Assembly (NCBI RefSeq): GCF_009755665.1
Contig: NZ_CP046622.1
Location: 3,596,001-3,660,000 of the forward strand
Direction: 5' to 3'
Source of the DNA: Variovorax paradoxus
Lineage (GTDB): Bacteria; Pseudomonadota; Gammaproteobacteria; Burkholderiales; Burkholderiaceae_C
DNA length: 64,000 nucleotides
The notes under the pieces were generated by a model, which was not told where the DNA came from, made no database searches, and saw nothing but the letters and a program-made list of their open reading frames with translations. The position numbers were made by a program, and so were the translations under genes. Positions 1 to 9,486 of this stretch are shown here, piece after piece (the stretch's first letter is position 1; each line of letters begins with the position of its first letter).

Positions 1-373
1 ATGCGTGCTCGACCACTTCGAGGCCGCGGAACACGTCGCCCTCCGCGTCGGGCAGCGTCTTGCCCTGCTCGGCCGTGAGGATCGCGGCCAGCTCGCTCAT
101 GTTCTCGCGAATGAGCTGCTGGTACTTCAGGAAGATGCGGGCGCGCGCGCCGATGGGGGTCTTGCGCCAGGTCTTGAAGGCGTCTTTCGCGGACGCAACC
201 GCGGCATCGAGCTCGGCCTGCGTCGCAAAGGGCACGCGGGCCAGCACTTCCTGCGTGGCCGGATTGACGATGTCGCGCCATTCGCTCGTCTTCGATTCGA
301 CGAACTTGCCGCCGATCAAAAGCTTGACGGTGGCGACCTGGTTTTTTGCGTTGGGAGTGGTGGTGGCGTCCAT
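1..373 (-). CDS. mmsA: Methylmalonate-semialdehyde dehydrogenase, N-terminal part (runs off window)
   Basis: The first 124 codons read from ATG at 373 down to the window edge. The protein opens with an aldehyde-dehydrogenase coenzyme-binding N-terminus (LIGGKFVESKTSEWRDIVNPATQ, here split as LIGGKFVES and DIVNPATQ) and continues with the AEQGKTLPDAEGDVFRG stretch typical of the CoA-acylating branch. Family role: oxidative decarboxylation of methylmalonate or malonate semialdehyde to propionyl-CoA or acetyl-CoA in valine and beta-alanine breakdown. The catalytic Cys lies outside the window. An AGGAGAC ribosome site precedes the start. A LysR gene diverges at 514 and is the likely regulator. 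A second full-length homologue lies at 9487. Confidence 0.88.
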   Translation of the reverse strand, partial: MDATTTPNAKNQVATVKLLIGGKFVESKTSEWRDIVNPATQEVLARVPFATQAELDAAVASAKDAFKTWRKTPIGARARIFLKYQQLIRENMSELAAILTAEQGKTLPDAEGDVFRGLEVVEHA

Positions 374-472
374 GGGTTTTGTCTCCTGTGAATACGGGGG
401 CCTGCGTGGCAGGTTCAAGCCGCATCCTAGCTTTGCAGATTTGCCATGACAATAGACAAATATGCGCCATCG

Positions 473-490
473 CTTTGCAAAAATGCAAAG
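473..490. promoter_or_regulatory. Inverted repeat in mmsA/lysR intergenic region (probable LysR operator)
   Basis: Perfect arms CTTTGCA (473-479) and TGCAAAG (484-490) are separated by four A residues. A further CTTTGCA half-site lies at 431-437. The site sits between the divergent mmsA and LysR genes, 24 bp before the LysR start, as expected for an autoregulatory LysR site. The binding role is inferred. Confidence 0.55.
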
Positions 491-1399
491 CCCAACCGAG
501 GCAATGCGAGCACATGGACTGGGACAACCTTCGCTACTTTCTGGAACTGGCCCGCTCGGGCACGCTGATGAGCGCGGCGCGCCGCCTCGAGGTGGACCAC
601 ACCACGGTGGCCAGGCGCATCCAGGCGCTCGAGAAGGAAGTGGGCGCGCCGCTTTTCTCGCGCGAAGCGGGCGGCCACAGGCTGACCGAGGCGGGCCGCA
701 AGCTGCAGCCCCAGGTCGAGGCGATGGAAAGCGCGTTCCAGGCAGTGGAAAGCACTGCGCCGGCATCGCAGGAAGGCTTGTCGGGCCTAGTGCGCATCGG
801 CGCGACCGAGGGCTTCGGCACCGTGGTGCTGGCACCGCAGCTCGCGCTGTTCGCGCAGCAGCACCCGCGGCTCACCATCGACCTGCTGGCCATGCCGCGG
901 CTGGTGCACCTGTCGCGGCGCGAGGCGGACATCGTGATCTCGCTCGAACGGCCGGCGCGCGGGGCCGTGGTCGTGACCAAGCTCACCGACTACACGCTGC
1001 GGCTCTACGCGTCGAAGCAGTACCTGGCCGCGCACCAGCCGATCAGGACGCGCGAAGACCTGCGCGGCCACACTTTCATCAGCTACGTGGACGACCTGCT
1101 CTTCAGCAAGGAGCTGCAGTACCTGGACGAACTGCATCGGCCCGATGCCTTTGCACTGCGCAGCACCAGCGTGCTCGCGCAGCACCGCGCGGTGGCCGCC
1201 GGTGCCGGCATTGCGGTGCTGCCGGCCTTCATTGCCGAACAGGATGGGGCTTTGCGCCCCGTGCTCGGCGACCAGGCGAACTTCACGCGCACCTTCTGGA
1301 TGTCGATGCCGGCGGAAACCAAGCACCTCGTGCGGATGCAGACGGTGTGGAACTTTCTGCGCGAAGCCGCCGAAGCGCAGCGCGATGCGCTGCTGTTGC

Positions 1400-2038
<639 letters not shown>

Positions 2039-2039
2039 C

Positions 2040-2843
2040 TCAGGCTCCTTTGGTGTTCTTGACGGGGGCGGGCACTTCGCTGCCGGCGGCGGCCTGGGCG
2101 ATGGCGGCCTGCGCCTCGACCTTGGCAGCCGCGGCGTCGGCCGGAGCGGCTGCCGTCACGGTGCGCTTCTCGATGCGCTTCTCGGGGTTGGCGTTCAGCA
2201 CGATGCGGTGCACGTAGATGCCCGGCAGGTGGATGTCGTCCGGTGCGAGTTCGCCCACTTCGACGATCTTCTCGACCTCGACGATGCAGATCTTCCCGGC
2301 CATGGCGGCGGCGGGGTTGAAATTGCGCGCCGTAAGGCGAAAGCGCAGGTTGCCCGACTTGTCGGCCACGTCGGCCTTGACCAGCGCCACGTCGGGCACC
2401 AGCGAGCGTTCCATCACGTACGTTTCGCCGTCGAACTCGCGCAGTTCCTTGCCCTCGGCCACTTGCGTGCCGACACCGGTCTTGGTGAAGAAGGCCGGAA
2501 TGCCCGCGCCGCCCGCGCGCAGCTTTTCGGCCAGCGTGCCCTGGGGCGTGAACTCCAGCGCGAGCTCGCCCGCGAGGTACTGGCGCTCGAACTCCTTGTT
2601 CTCGCCCACGTACGACGCGATCATCTTCTTGATCTGGCGCGTTTCGAGCAGCTTGCCAAGGCCGAAGCCGTCGACGCCCGCGTTGTTCGAGATGACGGTG
2701 AGGTTTTGCACGCCGGTGTCCTTGAGCGCATCGATCAGCGCCTCGGGAATGCCGCACAGGCCGAAGCCGCCGACCGCGAGCATCTGCCCGTCGGCCACGA
2801 CCCCCTTGAGTGCCGCGTCTGCGGAGGGATAAATCTTGTTCAC
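2040..2843 (-). CDS. scoA: 3-oxoacid CoA-transferase, subunit A
   Basis: 267 aa from a GTG at 2843, chosen because AAGGAG lies 5-6 nt upstream and the protein then begins [14 protein letters not shown] like other A subunits. The CoA-binding glycine motif [10 protein letters not shown] is near residue 25. The core ends near residue 230 and is followed by an Ala-rich tail of about 35 residues that is not needed for the family fold. First gene of the scoAB operon. It diverges from the PAS-LuxR gene at 2947 with a palindromic site between them, suggesting that this regulator controls it. Confidence 0.92.
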   Translation of the reverse strand: MNKIYPSADAALKGVVADGQMLAVGGFGLCGIPEALIDALKDTGVQNLTVISNNAGVDGFGLGKLLETRQIKKMIASYVGENKEFERQYLAGELALEFTPQGTLAEKLRAGGAGIPAFFTKTGVGTQVAEGKELREFDGETYVMERSLVPDVALVKADVADKSGNLRFRLTARNFNPAAAMAGKICIVEVEKIVEVGELAPDDIHLPGIYVHRIVLNANPEKRIEKRTVTAAAPADAAAAKVEAQAAIAQAAAGSEVPAPVKNTKGA

Positions 2844-2901
2844 TCGGGCTCCTTGATGGATGGGTGGAGAGTTGGCGAAAGCTTTTGAAGAGCCTTGAAC
2901 G

Positions 2902-2927
2902 ATACTACGTAGTCGCATACGTAGTAT
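2902..2927. promoter_or_regulatory. Palindromic operator between scoA and PAS-LuxR gene
   Basis: Arms ATACTACGTA (2902-2911) and TACGTAGTAT (2918-2927) are perfect inverted repeats around a 6-nt centre. The element TACGTAGT also occurs twice as a direct repeat (2906-2913 and 2918-2925, 12 bp apart), and each copy carries the self-complementary TACGTA. It lies 58 bp from the scoA start and 19 bp from the LuxR-type gene, in an otherwise GC-rich stretch. Confidence 0.65.
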
Positions 2928-2946
2928 TTCGTAATGGTGACCCCCG

Positions 2947-3513
2947 ATGCTGGAGATCGACTACCGCCTGGCCTTCGAGCATGCCCCCGTGGGCATGGTG
3001 GTTTCGCGCAACCGCACCATCGTGGCCTGCAACGAGCGGGTTTGCGAGATATTTGGTGCAACGCCCTCTGCGCTGGTCGGGCATTCGTTCAGCATTCTGT
3101 ACCCGAGCGTGGCCGAGTTCGAGCGCATCGGCAAGCGCATGGAGCCGTTCTTGAACGCCAGCGGCCGCTATGCCGACAACCGCATGATGAAGCGCCTGGG
3201 CGGCCTGCACGGCGCCATGGCCGGCGAAACCTTCTGGTGCCATGTCACCGGCCACGCCATGAACCGGGCCGCACCGCACGAGGCCGGCATCTGGACCTTC
3301 GAAGACCTGGGTTCGCGCCGCGCCGTAAAGGCAGAGCTCACGCCGCGTGAGCGCGAGGTGGCCGCGCAGGTGATGCGCGGCCTCACGTCCAAGGAGATCG
3401 GCAAGGCGCTGGGCATCAGCCACCGCACGGTCGAGCTGCACCGGGCGCGGCTGATGCGCAAGTACGCGGCGGCCACCACGGCCGAGCTGGTGCAGAAGCT
3501 CATTGCCGGCTAA
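2947..3513 (+). CDS. PAS domain / LuxR-type transcriptional regulator
   Basis: 188 aa. Residues about 5-110 look like a PAS sensor (FEHAPVGMVVSRNRTIVACN). Residues about 125-185 form a LuxR/GerE helix-turn-helix with LTPREREVAAQVMRGLTSKE and ISHRTVELHRARLM. There is no receiver domain, so it probably senses a small molecule or redox state directly in the cytoplasm. It diverges from scoAB across a palindrome that is a good candidate for its binding site. Ligand unknown. Short stand-alone PAS-LuxR proteins next to acyl-CoA or alcohol catabolism genes are common in Burkholderiales. Confidence 0.85.
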   Translation: MLEIDYRLAFEHAPVGMVVSRNRTIVACNERVCEIFGATPSALVGHSFSILYPSVAEFERIGKRMEPFLNASGRYADNRMMKRLGGLHGAMAGETFWCHVTGHAMNRAAPHEAGIWTFEDLGSRRAVKAELTPREREVAAQVMRGLTSKEIGKALGISHRTVELHRARLMRKYAAATTAELVQKLIAG

Positions 3514-3661
3514 TTCTTCGCAGCTACCCTGACCTGGTTCCGCGCCGATCGTTGCAAAAACGGAAACGCGGTGTCGCGCAAAGGCCTGTGCCGCAGTGCC
3601 TTGCGATGACTATCTTTGAGACATGCGGACAAGTCGCCCGCAGCCATTCAGGAGTATCGAT

Positions 3662-3808
3662 ATGACCACACCTCTTCATTCCGAAAAGAATCTGCTTCTC
3701 TCGTCGAAGCTGTCGGTTGCGCGGGCGCAAGCCTTGGCGTCGCACCGGCTGCCGGTCACGCTGACCCTCGCAGCCATCATTCTCTCGGTGCTCGGCGTCA
3801 AGCCGTAG
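3662..3808 (+). CDS. Small protein with hydrophobic C-terminus, unknown
   Basis: 48 aa. The start at 3662 is supported by CAGGAG 7 nt upstream. The N-terminal half is polar (MTTPLHSEKNLLLSSK); the second half is one short hydrophobic stretch (LPVTLTLAAIILSVLGVKP) that could be a single membrane helix ending at the C-terminus. I recognise no family. It lies alone between the LuxR-type gene and the convergent Bug receptor gene, with no terminator visible. The good ribosome site is the main reason to call it. Confidence 0.5.
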   Translation: MTTPLHSEKNLLLSSKLSVARAQALASHRLPVTLTLAAIILSVLGVKP

Positions 3809-3829
3809 CGTGTTGCGGCCCGAGACCTG

Positions 3830-4801
3830 TCACTCGGGCTTGATGTCGGCCGCCTTGATCACCTTCGACCAAGCCACCAATTCCTGGTCGACAAACTTGC
3901 CCAGCGCGGCGGAATCCATGTAGGTGGCAAAGGCGCCCTGCTCGTCCACCTTCTTGCGGAACGATTCGCTCTCGATGATCTTCTTGATCTCGGCGCTGAG
4001 CCTGGCGACCACTTCAGGCGGCGTCCTGGCCGGCGCGAACACCGCGAACCACGATTCCACTTCGTAGCCCGGCAAGCCCGCCTCGGCCGAAGTCGGCACA
4101 TTGGGCATCGACGGGTGCCGCTTGCTCCCGGTATAGGCCAGCGCCTTCATGCGCCCGCTGGCGATGTGCCCGATAACCGAGGGCGGCGTGGTGATGAACA
4201 TGTCCACGTTGCCCGCAATCAGGTCGTTGATGGCCGGACCCGAGCCCTTGTAGGGCACATGCGTCATCGGCTGTTTGGCTTGTCGGGAGAGCAACTCGCC
4301 CGCAATGTGCTGGATCGATCCGTTGCCCGACGAGGCGTAGAACAAGCCGCCTTCTTTCTTCTTGCCGTGCTCGATCAGTTCCTTCATAGAACTGACCGGA
4401 AGCTTGCCGCTGACGGCGACCACGTGCGGCGCGCGCATCACCATGGCGACCGGAACGAAATCCTTGGACGGGCTCCACTTCAATTGCGGGTAGAGCGACG
4501 GGTTGCCGACGTGGTAGCCCGAGTACTGCATCAGCAGCGTGTAGCCGTCGGGCGCGGCGCGCGCCACGGCTTCGGTGCCGATATTGCCGCTGGCACCGGG
4601 CCTGTTGTCGACGACGACGGGCTGACCCAATGCGCGCTGCAGCGGCTCGCCGACCATGCGCGCCATGATGTCGGTGGAGCCCGCGGGTGCGGTGGGCACG
4701 ATGAAGGTGATCGGCTTGGAAGGCCAGGTGTCGGCGCTGGCCGTGGTGGTGACCAGTGCAAGGCCAAGGCTGGCTGCCAGAAGGCGAAGTGTGGTTTTCA
4801 T
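3830..4801 (-). CDS. Tripartite tricarboxylate transporter substrate-binding protein (Bug family)
   Basis: 323 aa. The N-terminal signal peptide (about residues 1-23, ending in TASA) exports it to the periplasm. Bug hallmarks follow: WPSKPITFIVPTAPAGSTDI near the start, VVVDNRPGASGNIGTEAVA, and VPYKGSGPAINDLIAGNVDM. It binds a carboxylate or similar solute and delivers it to a TctAB membrane complex, but no tctAB is present here, as is usual for Bug receptors in this group. It is the last gene of the CaiB/MvaB/VOC operon, so its ligand may be the substrate of those enzymes. AGACA-type spacing precedes the start. Confidence 0.9.
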   Translation of the reverse strand: MKTTLRLLAASLGLALVTTTASADTWPSKPITFIVPTAPAGSTDIMARMVGEPLQRALGQPVVVDNRPGASGNIGTEAVARAAPDGYTLLMQYSGYHVGNPSLYPQLKWSPSKDFVPVAMVMRAPHVVAVSGKLPVSSMKELIEHGKKKEGGLFYASSGNGSIQHIAGELLSRQAKQPMTHVPYKGSGPAINDLIAGNVDMFITTPPSVIGHIASGRMKALAYTGSKRHPSMPNVPTSAEAGLPGYEVESWFAVFAPARTPPEVVARLSAEIKKIIESESFRKKVDEQGAFATYMDSAALGKFVDQELVAWSKVIKAADIKPE

Positions 4802-4848
4802 GGTTTGTCTCGGGTGGTTTTTGTAGGTTGTCTTCGAAGCCGGCGCCC

Positions 4849-5229
4849 TCAGGGCGAAAGCTCGGAGATCTCGATGAGGTTCAGGTCAGGGTCGCGCACA
4901 TAGACCGAGCGGATGCGCGAGGTGGCGCCGGTTCGCATCACGGGGCCTTCGATGATCGGCAGGCCCTTGTCCTTCAGCCGCGCGATCACGTCGTCGAGCG
5001 GCACGCTCGCGATGAAGCACAGGTCCAGCGCCCCCGGCGTCGGCACCTGCGCCTTGGGCTCGAATTCGTGGCCCTTCACGTGCAGGTTGATCTTCTGGTT
5101 GCCGAAGCGAAAAGCCTTGCGGCCTGGACCGAAAGTCTCGAGCACCATGCCCATCAGATCGACGTAGAAGCGGGTGCAGGCTTTCTCATCCGCGGTGGTG
5201 AGCACCAGGTGGTCCAGATGATCGATCAT
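4849..5229 (-). CDS. VOC-family (glyoxalase/dioxygenase-fold) protein
   Basis: 126 aa. The start at 5229 overlaps the stop of the upstream lyase gene in an ATGA arrangement, which fixes it. One vicinal-oxygen-chelate unit is seen: MIDHLDHLVLTTAD with the first metal-ligand His, and a C-terminal DPDLNLIEISE with the metal-ligand Glu. Candidate activities include a methylmalonyl-CoA-epimerase-like isomerisation or detoxification. Operon position between HMG-CoA lyase and the Bug receptor suggests an accessory catabolic role, which is inference. Confidence 0.82.
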   Translation of the reverse strand: MIDHLDHLVLTTADEKACTRFYVDLMGMVLETFGPGRKAFRFGNQKINLHVKGHEFEPKAQVPTPGALDLCFIASVPLDDVIARLKDKGLPIIEGPVMRTGATSRIRSVYVRDPDLNLIEISELSP

Positions 5230-6209
5230 GAGTGCAGCTCCTTGCCGCGGCGCGCATGCGCACGCGCCGCGATGTCGTTGAAATCGGCCGGCGGCGCATG
5301 CCGTGTGAGCCGTTGGCCGGCGCGGGAAACCTGGCCCGGCAGAGCGTGCTGCACCAGGTTCTCGAGCTCCGCTGCGGCTTCGATCAGGCCATCGAGATTC
5401 ATGCCGGTTTCGTAGCCCATGCATTGCAGCATGTGCACCACGTCTTCGGTGGCCACATTGCCTGTGGCACCGGGTGCGTACGGGCAGCCACCGATGCCGC
5501 CCAGCGACATGTCGAGCCGCTCCATTCCCGCCTCGACCGCGGCAACGGTGTTGGCAAGCCCCATGCCGCGCGTGTTGTGAAAGTGCGCTGTCCATTGCAT
5601 TGCAGGGTGCCCTGCCAGCACCGCTTCGCAGACGGTCTGCACCTGCGTTGGAAAAGCCATGCCCGTGGTGTCGCACAGCGTGACGCCTTGCACCTGCAGC
5701 ACGGCGAAGCGGTCGATCCATTCGAGCACCGTGGCCAACTGCACCTCGCCCTCCATCGGGCAGCCGAACACGCATGAGAGCGAGACGTTCACCGGTACGC
5801 CGGCCTGACTTGCCAGCGCGATGACTTCGGTGAGTTGGGCGAAAGACTGTTCGCGCGTCATGCGCAGGTTGCTGAGGTTGTGGGTCTCGCTCACCGACAT
5901 GACGATGTTGAATTCGCCGATGCGGCTTTCCAGCGCGCGCTCGGCCCCGCGCAGGTTCGGCACCAGCGCGGTGTAGACCACGCCGGGGCGGCGCGTGATG
6001 CGCTGCATCACCTCTTCGCCGTCGCGCAGTGCCGGTATCGCCTTGGCGGAAGTGAACGAGGTCACCTCGATCTTGGCGTAGCCAAGCGTGCCCAGGCGGT
6101 TGACCAGTGCGATCTTGTCGTCTGTGGGGACGAAGCGGCTCTCCATCTGGAAGCCGTCGCGGGTGGCCACTTCGTTGACGAAGAGCCGCTTGCCGTTGCC
6201 TGTTTTCAT
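5226..6209 (-). CDS. mvaB: Hydroxymethylglutaryl-CoA lyase
   Basis: 327 aa HMGL-like TIM barrel. Visible: N-terminal EVATRDGFQ with the catalytic Arg-Asp pair, metal ligands in AHFHNTRG (His about 209 and 211), and the signature GGCPYAPGATGNVATED with the catalytic Cys at about 242. It cleaves 3-hydroxy-3-methylglutaryl-CoA (or a close analogue) to acetyl-CoA and acetoacetate. The start overlaps the CaiB stop (ATGA) and its own stop overlaps the VOC start, so this is a tightly coupled operon. The usual leucine-pathway neighbours (isovaleryl-CoA dehydrogenase, methylcrotonyl-CoA carboxylase) are absent, so a dedicated HMG or analogue pathway is possible. Confidence 0.9.
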   Translation of the reverse strand: MKTGNGKRLFVNEVATRDGFQMESRFVPTDDKIALVNRLGTLGYAKIEVTSFTSAKAIPALRDGEEVMQRITRRPGVVYTALVPNLRGAERALESRIGEFNIVMSVSETHNLSNLRMTREQSFAQLTEVIALASQAGVPVNVSLSCVFGCPMEGEVQLATVLEWIDRFAVLQVQGVTLCDTTGMAFPTQVQTVCEAVLAGHPAMQWTAHFHNTRGMGLANTVAAVEAGMERLDMSLGGIGGCPYAPGATGNVATEDVVHMLQCMGYETGMNLDGLIEAAAELENLVQHALPGQVSRAGQRLTRHAPPADFNDIAARAHARRGKELHS

Positions 6210-7381
6210 ACGGCCTCGCTTTCTTCGCTCCGGCGCGCCGGCCAGCCGGCACCTTTCAGATCGCCCGTGTGTTCACCGAGCCGCGGCGCCGGGTGTGCAA
6301 TGCGGCCCGGCGTGGCGCTGAGCTTGGGCACGACGCCGGGCACCTTGAGCGTTCCGCCGCCGGAAGTTGTCGCATCCACGATCATCTGCCGCGCCTGGTA
6401 TTGCGGATCGGCTGCGATGTCGGCCACCGTGTAGATGCGCCCGACGGGCACGCCCGCCGCATCGAGCGCCGCCAGCACTTCGTCGCGGCCGCGCTGAAGC
6501 GTCCAGGCTTCGATGGCGGCATCGATTTCTTCCACGCGCGCCACGCGGCCGTCGTTGTGCGCGAGCCGCGCGTCGTTCTCCAGTTCGGCGCGGCCGATGG
6601 CCCGCATCAACCGGCGGAAGATGCTGTCGCCATTGCCCGCCACCAGCACGTAATGTCCGTCGCTGCACCTGTAGGCATTGGTCGGCGCAATGCCCGGCAA
6701 CGCGCTGCCGGCACGCTCCCGCACGGCGCCGAACGCGTCGTATTCGGGCAGCAAACTTTCCATCACGTTGAAGACCGACTCATAGAGCGCCACGTCGATG
6801 AACTGTCCCTCGCCGCCATGGGCCGTGCGGTGGTGCAGCGCCGTGAGCACGCCGATCACGCCATGCAGCGCAGCCAGCGTGTCGCCGAGCGATACCCCCA
6901 CACGCACAGGCACCCGGCCCGGCTCGCCGCTCAGGTAGCGCAGCCCACCCATCGATTCACCGAGCACGCCGAAGCCCGGCTTGTCGCGGTAGGGGCCAGT
7001 CTGCCCATAGCCCGAAATGCGCAGCATGATGAGCCGGGGGTTGAGCGCGTGCAGATGCTCCCAGCCCAGGCCCCAGCCTTCGAGCGTGCCAGGCTTGAAG
7101 TTCTCGATCAGCACATCAGCCTCGAGCGCCAGGGCACGCACCGCCTCCTGGCCTTCGGGGCTGCGCAGGTCGAGGCACACCGAGCGCTTGTTGCGCGACT
7201 GCACCTCCCACCACACCGAAGTGCCTTCGCGCAGCAGCCGCCACTTGCGCAGCGGGTCGCCGACACCGGCGGGCTCGACCTTGATCACGTCGGCGCCGAA
7301 CTCGGCCAGTGTCTTGCCGGCAAACGGCCCGGCAATGAGCTGGCCGAGCTCCAGCACCTTGAGGCCTTCGAGTGCGTTCAT
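6206..7381 (-). CDS. CaiB/BaiF (family III) CoA-transferase
   Basis: 391 aa. The start at 7381 is chosen for an AGGAGA site 8 nt upstream and the family N-terminus MNALEGLKVLELGQLIAGPF. Other hallmarks: FGADVIKVEP, RNKRSVCLDLRSPEG, and VRVGVSLGDTLAA carrying the expected catalytic Asp. Family III enzymes move CoA between carboxylic acids. Followed directly by HMG-CoA lyase, it most likely makes the CoA ester that the lyase splits. First gene of the four-gene operon; it diverges from a LysR gene with a palindrome between. Confidence 0.9.
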   Translation of the reverse strand: MNALEGLKVLELGQLIAGPFAGKTLAEFGADVIKVEPAGVGDPLRKWRLLREGTSVWWEVQSRNKRSVCLDLRSPEGQEAVRALALEADVLIENFKPGTLEGWGLGWEHLHALNPRLIMLRISGYGQTGPYRDKPGFGVLGESMGGLRYLSGEPGRVPVRVGVSLGDTLAALHGVIGVLTALHHRTAHGGEGQFIDVALYESVFNVMESLLPEYDAFGAVRERAGSALPGIAPTNAYRCSDGHYVLVAGNGDSIFRRLMRAIGRAELENDARLAHNDGRVARVEEIDAAIEAWTLQRGRDEVLAALDAAGVPVGRIYTVADIAADPQYQARQMIVDATTSGGGTLKVPGVVPKLSATPGRIAHPAPRLGEHTGDLKGAGWPARRSEESEAV

Positions 7382-7457
7382 CTGCGTCTGTCTCCTGTGG
7401 GAATGCCCCAACTCTAGGAACAGATCGCGTCCGCCGGAATTGCTCTGACGGCAGCAC

Positions 7458-7478
7458 GCCTTCGCAAAATGCGAAGGC
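7458..7478. promoter_or_regulatory. LysR-type palindrome between CaiB operon and LysR gene
   Basis: Arms GCCTTCGCA (7458-7466) and TGCGAAGGC (7470-7478) are perfect inverted repeats around AAA. The core fits the T-N11-A LysR box (T at 7462, A at 7474). It ends 13 bp before the LysR start and lies 77 bp from the CaiB start, which suits repression of the regulator gene and control of the divergent operon. Confidence 0.65.
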
Positions 7479-7491
7479 CTAGAATCCGGCG

Positions 7492-8403
7492 ATGGCCAGC
7501 CCCATCAATCCCGCACGTGTCGATTTCGTGACGCTGCGCCTGTTCTGCGCCGTGGCCCAGTCGGGCAGCATCACCAAGGGCGCGGAGGCCTGCCACCTCG
7601 CCCTTTCGGCGGCCAGCCGGCGGCTTTCGGATTTCGAGGCCGCCACCGGGTCGAAGCTGCTGGAGCGCAGTTCGCAAGGCATAGCCCTCACTCCGGCCGG
7701 CCATGTGGCCATGCAGCACGCAATGCGGCTCTTCCAGGGCTTCGAGCAATTCAGCAACGAGCTCGGCGACTACTCCAGCGGCGTGCGCGGCCATGTGCGG
7801 CTGTGGGCCAACATGTCGGCGCTCACCGAGTTCCTGCCGGCCACGCTGGCGGCGTTTCTCGGCCAGCATCCGGACATCCGCGTCGAAGTAGAGGAGCAAC
7901 TGAGCGGCGACATCGTTCGCGCCTTGGTCGACGGCCTGGCGGACGTGGGCGTTTTCGCGGAGAACACGCCCGCCTACGGGCTCGACGTGGCGCGGTTCCA
8001 GACCGATGAACTGGTGGTGCTGTGCGCGCGGCAGCATCCGCTTGCCCGCACGCGCAGAACTGACTTCAAGACCTGCCTGGCCCACGAGTTCGTGGGCCTG
8101 AACCGCAGCAGCTCGCTGCTCGAGCTGACATCCCGCGCGGCCGAGCAGGCCGGCATTCCGATGCGCCTGCGCGTGCAGGTGCGCAGCTTCGACGCGATGT
8201 GCCACATGATCGCCGCCAACCTCGGCATCGGCGTGGTGCCGCTCGCCGCCTGCAAGGCACAGGTGAGTGCGCTCGATCTCAAGGTGGTGCGGCTGAAGGA
8301 CCCCTGGGCCGTTCGCCGGTTGCTGATGGCGACGAAGACGGGCGAGACCTTGTCGCCTGCGGCGCAGTTGCTGGTTCGGCAGCTGCTTGCTTCTTCCACT
8401 TGA
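7492..8403 (+). CDS. LysR-family transcriptional regulator of the CaiB operon
   Basis: 303 aa. Helix-turn-helix at about residues 15-75 (LRLFCAVAQSGSITKGAEAC, then ALSAASRRLSDFEAATG), followed by an effector-binding domain with the GIGVVPLAACKA motif near residue 250. It diverges from the CaiB/MvaB/VOC/Bug operon. The inducer is probably the substrate or a CoA intermediate of that operon, though this is inferred from position only. It ends 28 bp before the convergent LysR gene at 8432. Confidence 0.9.
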   Translation: MASPINPARVDFVTLRLFCAVAQSGSITKGAEACHLALSAASRRLSDFEAATGSKLLERSSQGIALTPAGHVAMQHAMRLFQGFEQFSNELGDYSSGVRGHVRLWANMSALTEFLPATLAAFLGQHPDIRVEVEEQLSGDIVRALVDGLADVGVFAENTPAYGLDVARFQTDELVVLCARQHPLARTRRTDFKTCLAHEFVGLNRSSSLLELTSRAAEQAGIPMRLRVQVRSFDAMCHMIAANLGIGVVPLAACKAQVSALDLKVVRLKDPWAVRRLLMATKTGETLSPAAQLLVRQLLASST

Positions 8404-8431
8404 GATCGGGAGAACCTGCACCGCTGAAGCT

Positions 8432-9382
8432 TCAGGCCTGCGGCACCTGGAACCCGGCCTTCAATGTCTCCCTGAGATGGCTCACGAACAGGTTGACCGC
8501 GCGCGGTATGTGCAGCGAGTACGGCCGTATGGCGTAGATATGGTCCGCAAATGCGCCGGTGGGCTGCCAATCGGGCAGCACCTCGACCAGCTTGCCTGCT
8601 TGCAAGGCCGACTGCGCGCTGAAGTCGGGCAGCAGTGCAATGCCCAGGCCCGCCTGCGCGGCATCGCGAAGCGCCTCGCTGTTGTTGGCCGCTAGCGGGC
8701 CGGCAATGGGCACGGTCATGCGCTCGGCCTGGCGTGCCCGGGCGTTCCGCCGCTCGAACGACCACACGTTGGTTTCCTGCCCGCGCGGATAGTGCAGGCA
8801 ATCGTGCTCGGCCAGCATGGCCGGCGCCAGCGGCGTCCCCTTGCGGCGCAGATAGGCCCGGCTGGCCACCAGCACCGACCGGGTCTCGCACAAGCGCCAG
8901 GCCACGTGCGTATCGGGCGGCGAAGCGGCATGCCGCACCGCCAGGTCGAAGCCTTCTGTCGCAAGTGAGCTGAGCCGGTCAGAGAGCTCCATCTCGATGC
9001 GGATCGATGGATGCGCGAGCAGGAAGTCGGCGAGCCTTGGCAAGAGCTGCTGCCGCCCCAGCGCCACCGGCGCCGTCACGCGCACCAGGCCGCGCGGTTC
9101 GCCCGCATGGTCCTGCGCCTTCAAAAAGCTGTGGGCGATCTGCTCGAAGGGTTCACGCGTCTGGTCGACAAGCTGCTGGCCGGCCTCGGTGAGCCGCATG
9201 CTGCGCGTGGTGCGCCGCACCAGGGGCACGCCCGCGGCGCGCTCGAGCTCGGCGATGCGCTGGCTCATGGCGGCCTTGCTAACGCCCAGGCGTGCCGCGG
9301 CGGCGGTGTAGCTGCCCTGCTGGCCGAGCACGATCAGCCAGTGCAGGTGTGTCCAGAGCGATTCGGCTTTTTGCGTATCCAT
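8432..9382 (-). CDS. LysR-family transcriptional regulator
   Basis: 316 aa from ATG at 9382 ([20 protein letters not shown]). ATGs at 9400 and 9418 are in frame, but using them would place the palindrome at 9390-9409 inside the gene. Helix-turn-helix residues include [20 protein letters not shown]; the effector domain follows, with [12 protein letters not shown]. It diverges from the full-length mmsA at 9487 and is the likely regulator of that gene. No clear Shine-Dalgarno precedes any of the three starts, so the start is the weak point. Confidence 0.87.
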   Translation of the reverse strand: MDTQKAESLWTHLHWLIVLGQQGSYTAAAARLGVSKAAMSQRIAELERAAGVPLVRRTTRSMRLTEAGQQLVDQTREPFEQIAHSFLKAQDHAGEPRGLVRVTAPVALGRQQLLPRLADFLLAHPSIRIEMELSDRLSSLATEGFDLAVRHAASPPDTHVAWRLCETRSVLVASRAYLRRKGTPLAPAMLAEHDCLHYPRGQETNVWSFERRNARARQAERMTVPIAGPLAANNSEALRDAAQAGLGIALLPDFSAQSALQAGKLVEVLPDWQPTGAFADHIYAIRPYSLHIPRAVNLFVSHLRETLKAGFQVPQA

Positions 9383-9389
9383 GGCTGCA

Positions 9390-9409
9390 TTGTTCACCAT
9401 GGCGAACAA
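9390..9409. promoter_or_regulatory. Near-perfect palindrome upstream of LysR/mmsA
   Basis: TTGTTCACCATGGCGAACAA is an imperfect palindrome (one mismatched pair) with TTGTTC and GAACAA arms around CCATGG. It lies in the divergent lysR-mmsA region, 7 bp upstream of the chosen LysR start, as for an autoregulatory LysR site. Confidence 0.5.
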
Positions 9410-9486
9410 ACAGTTCAACTTTAGCGCCTAGGCAGGCGCCCTTCCCTTTTCTAGACTGGCGCCAATCACTTGACCCTGGGACCCTC

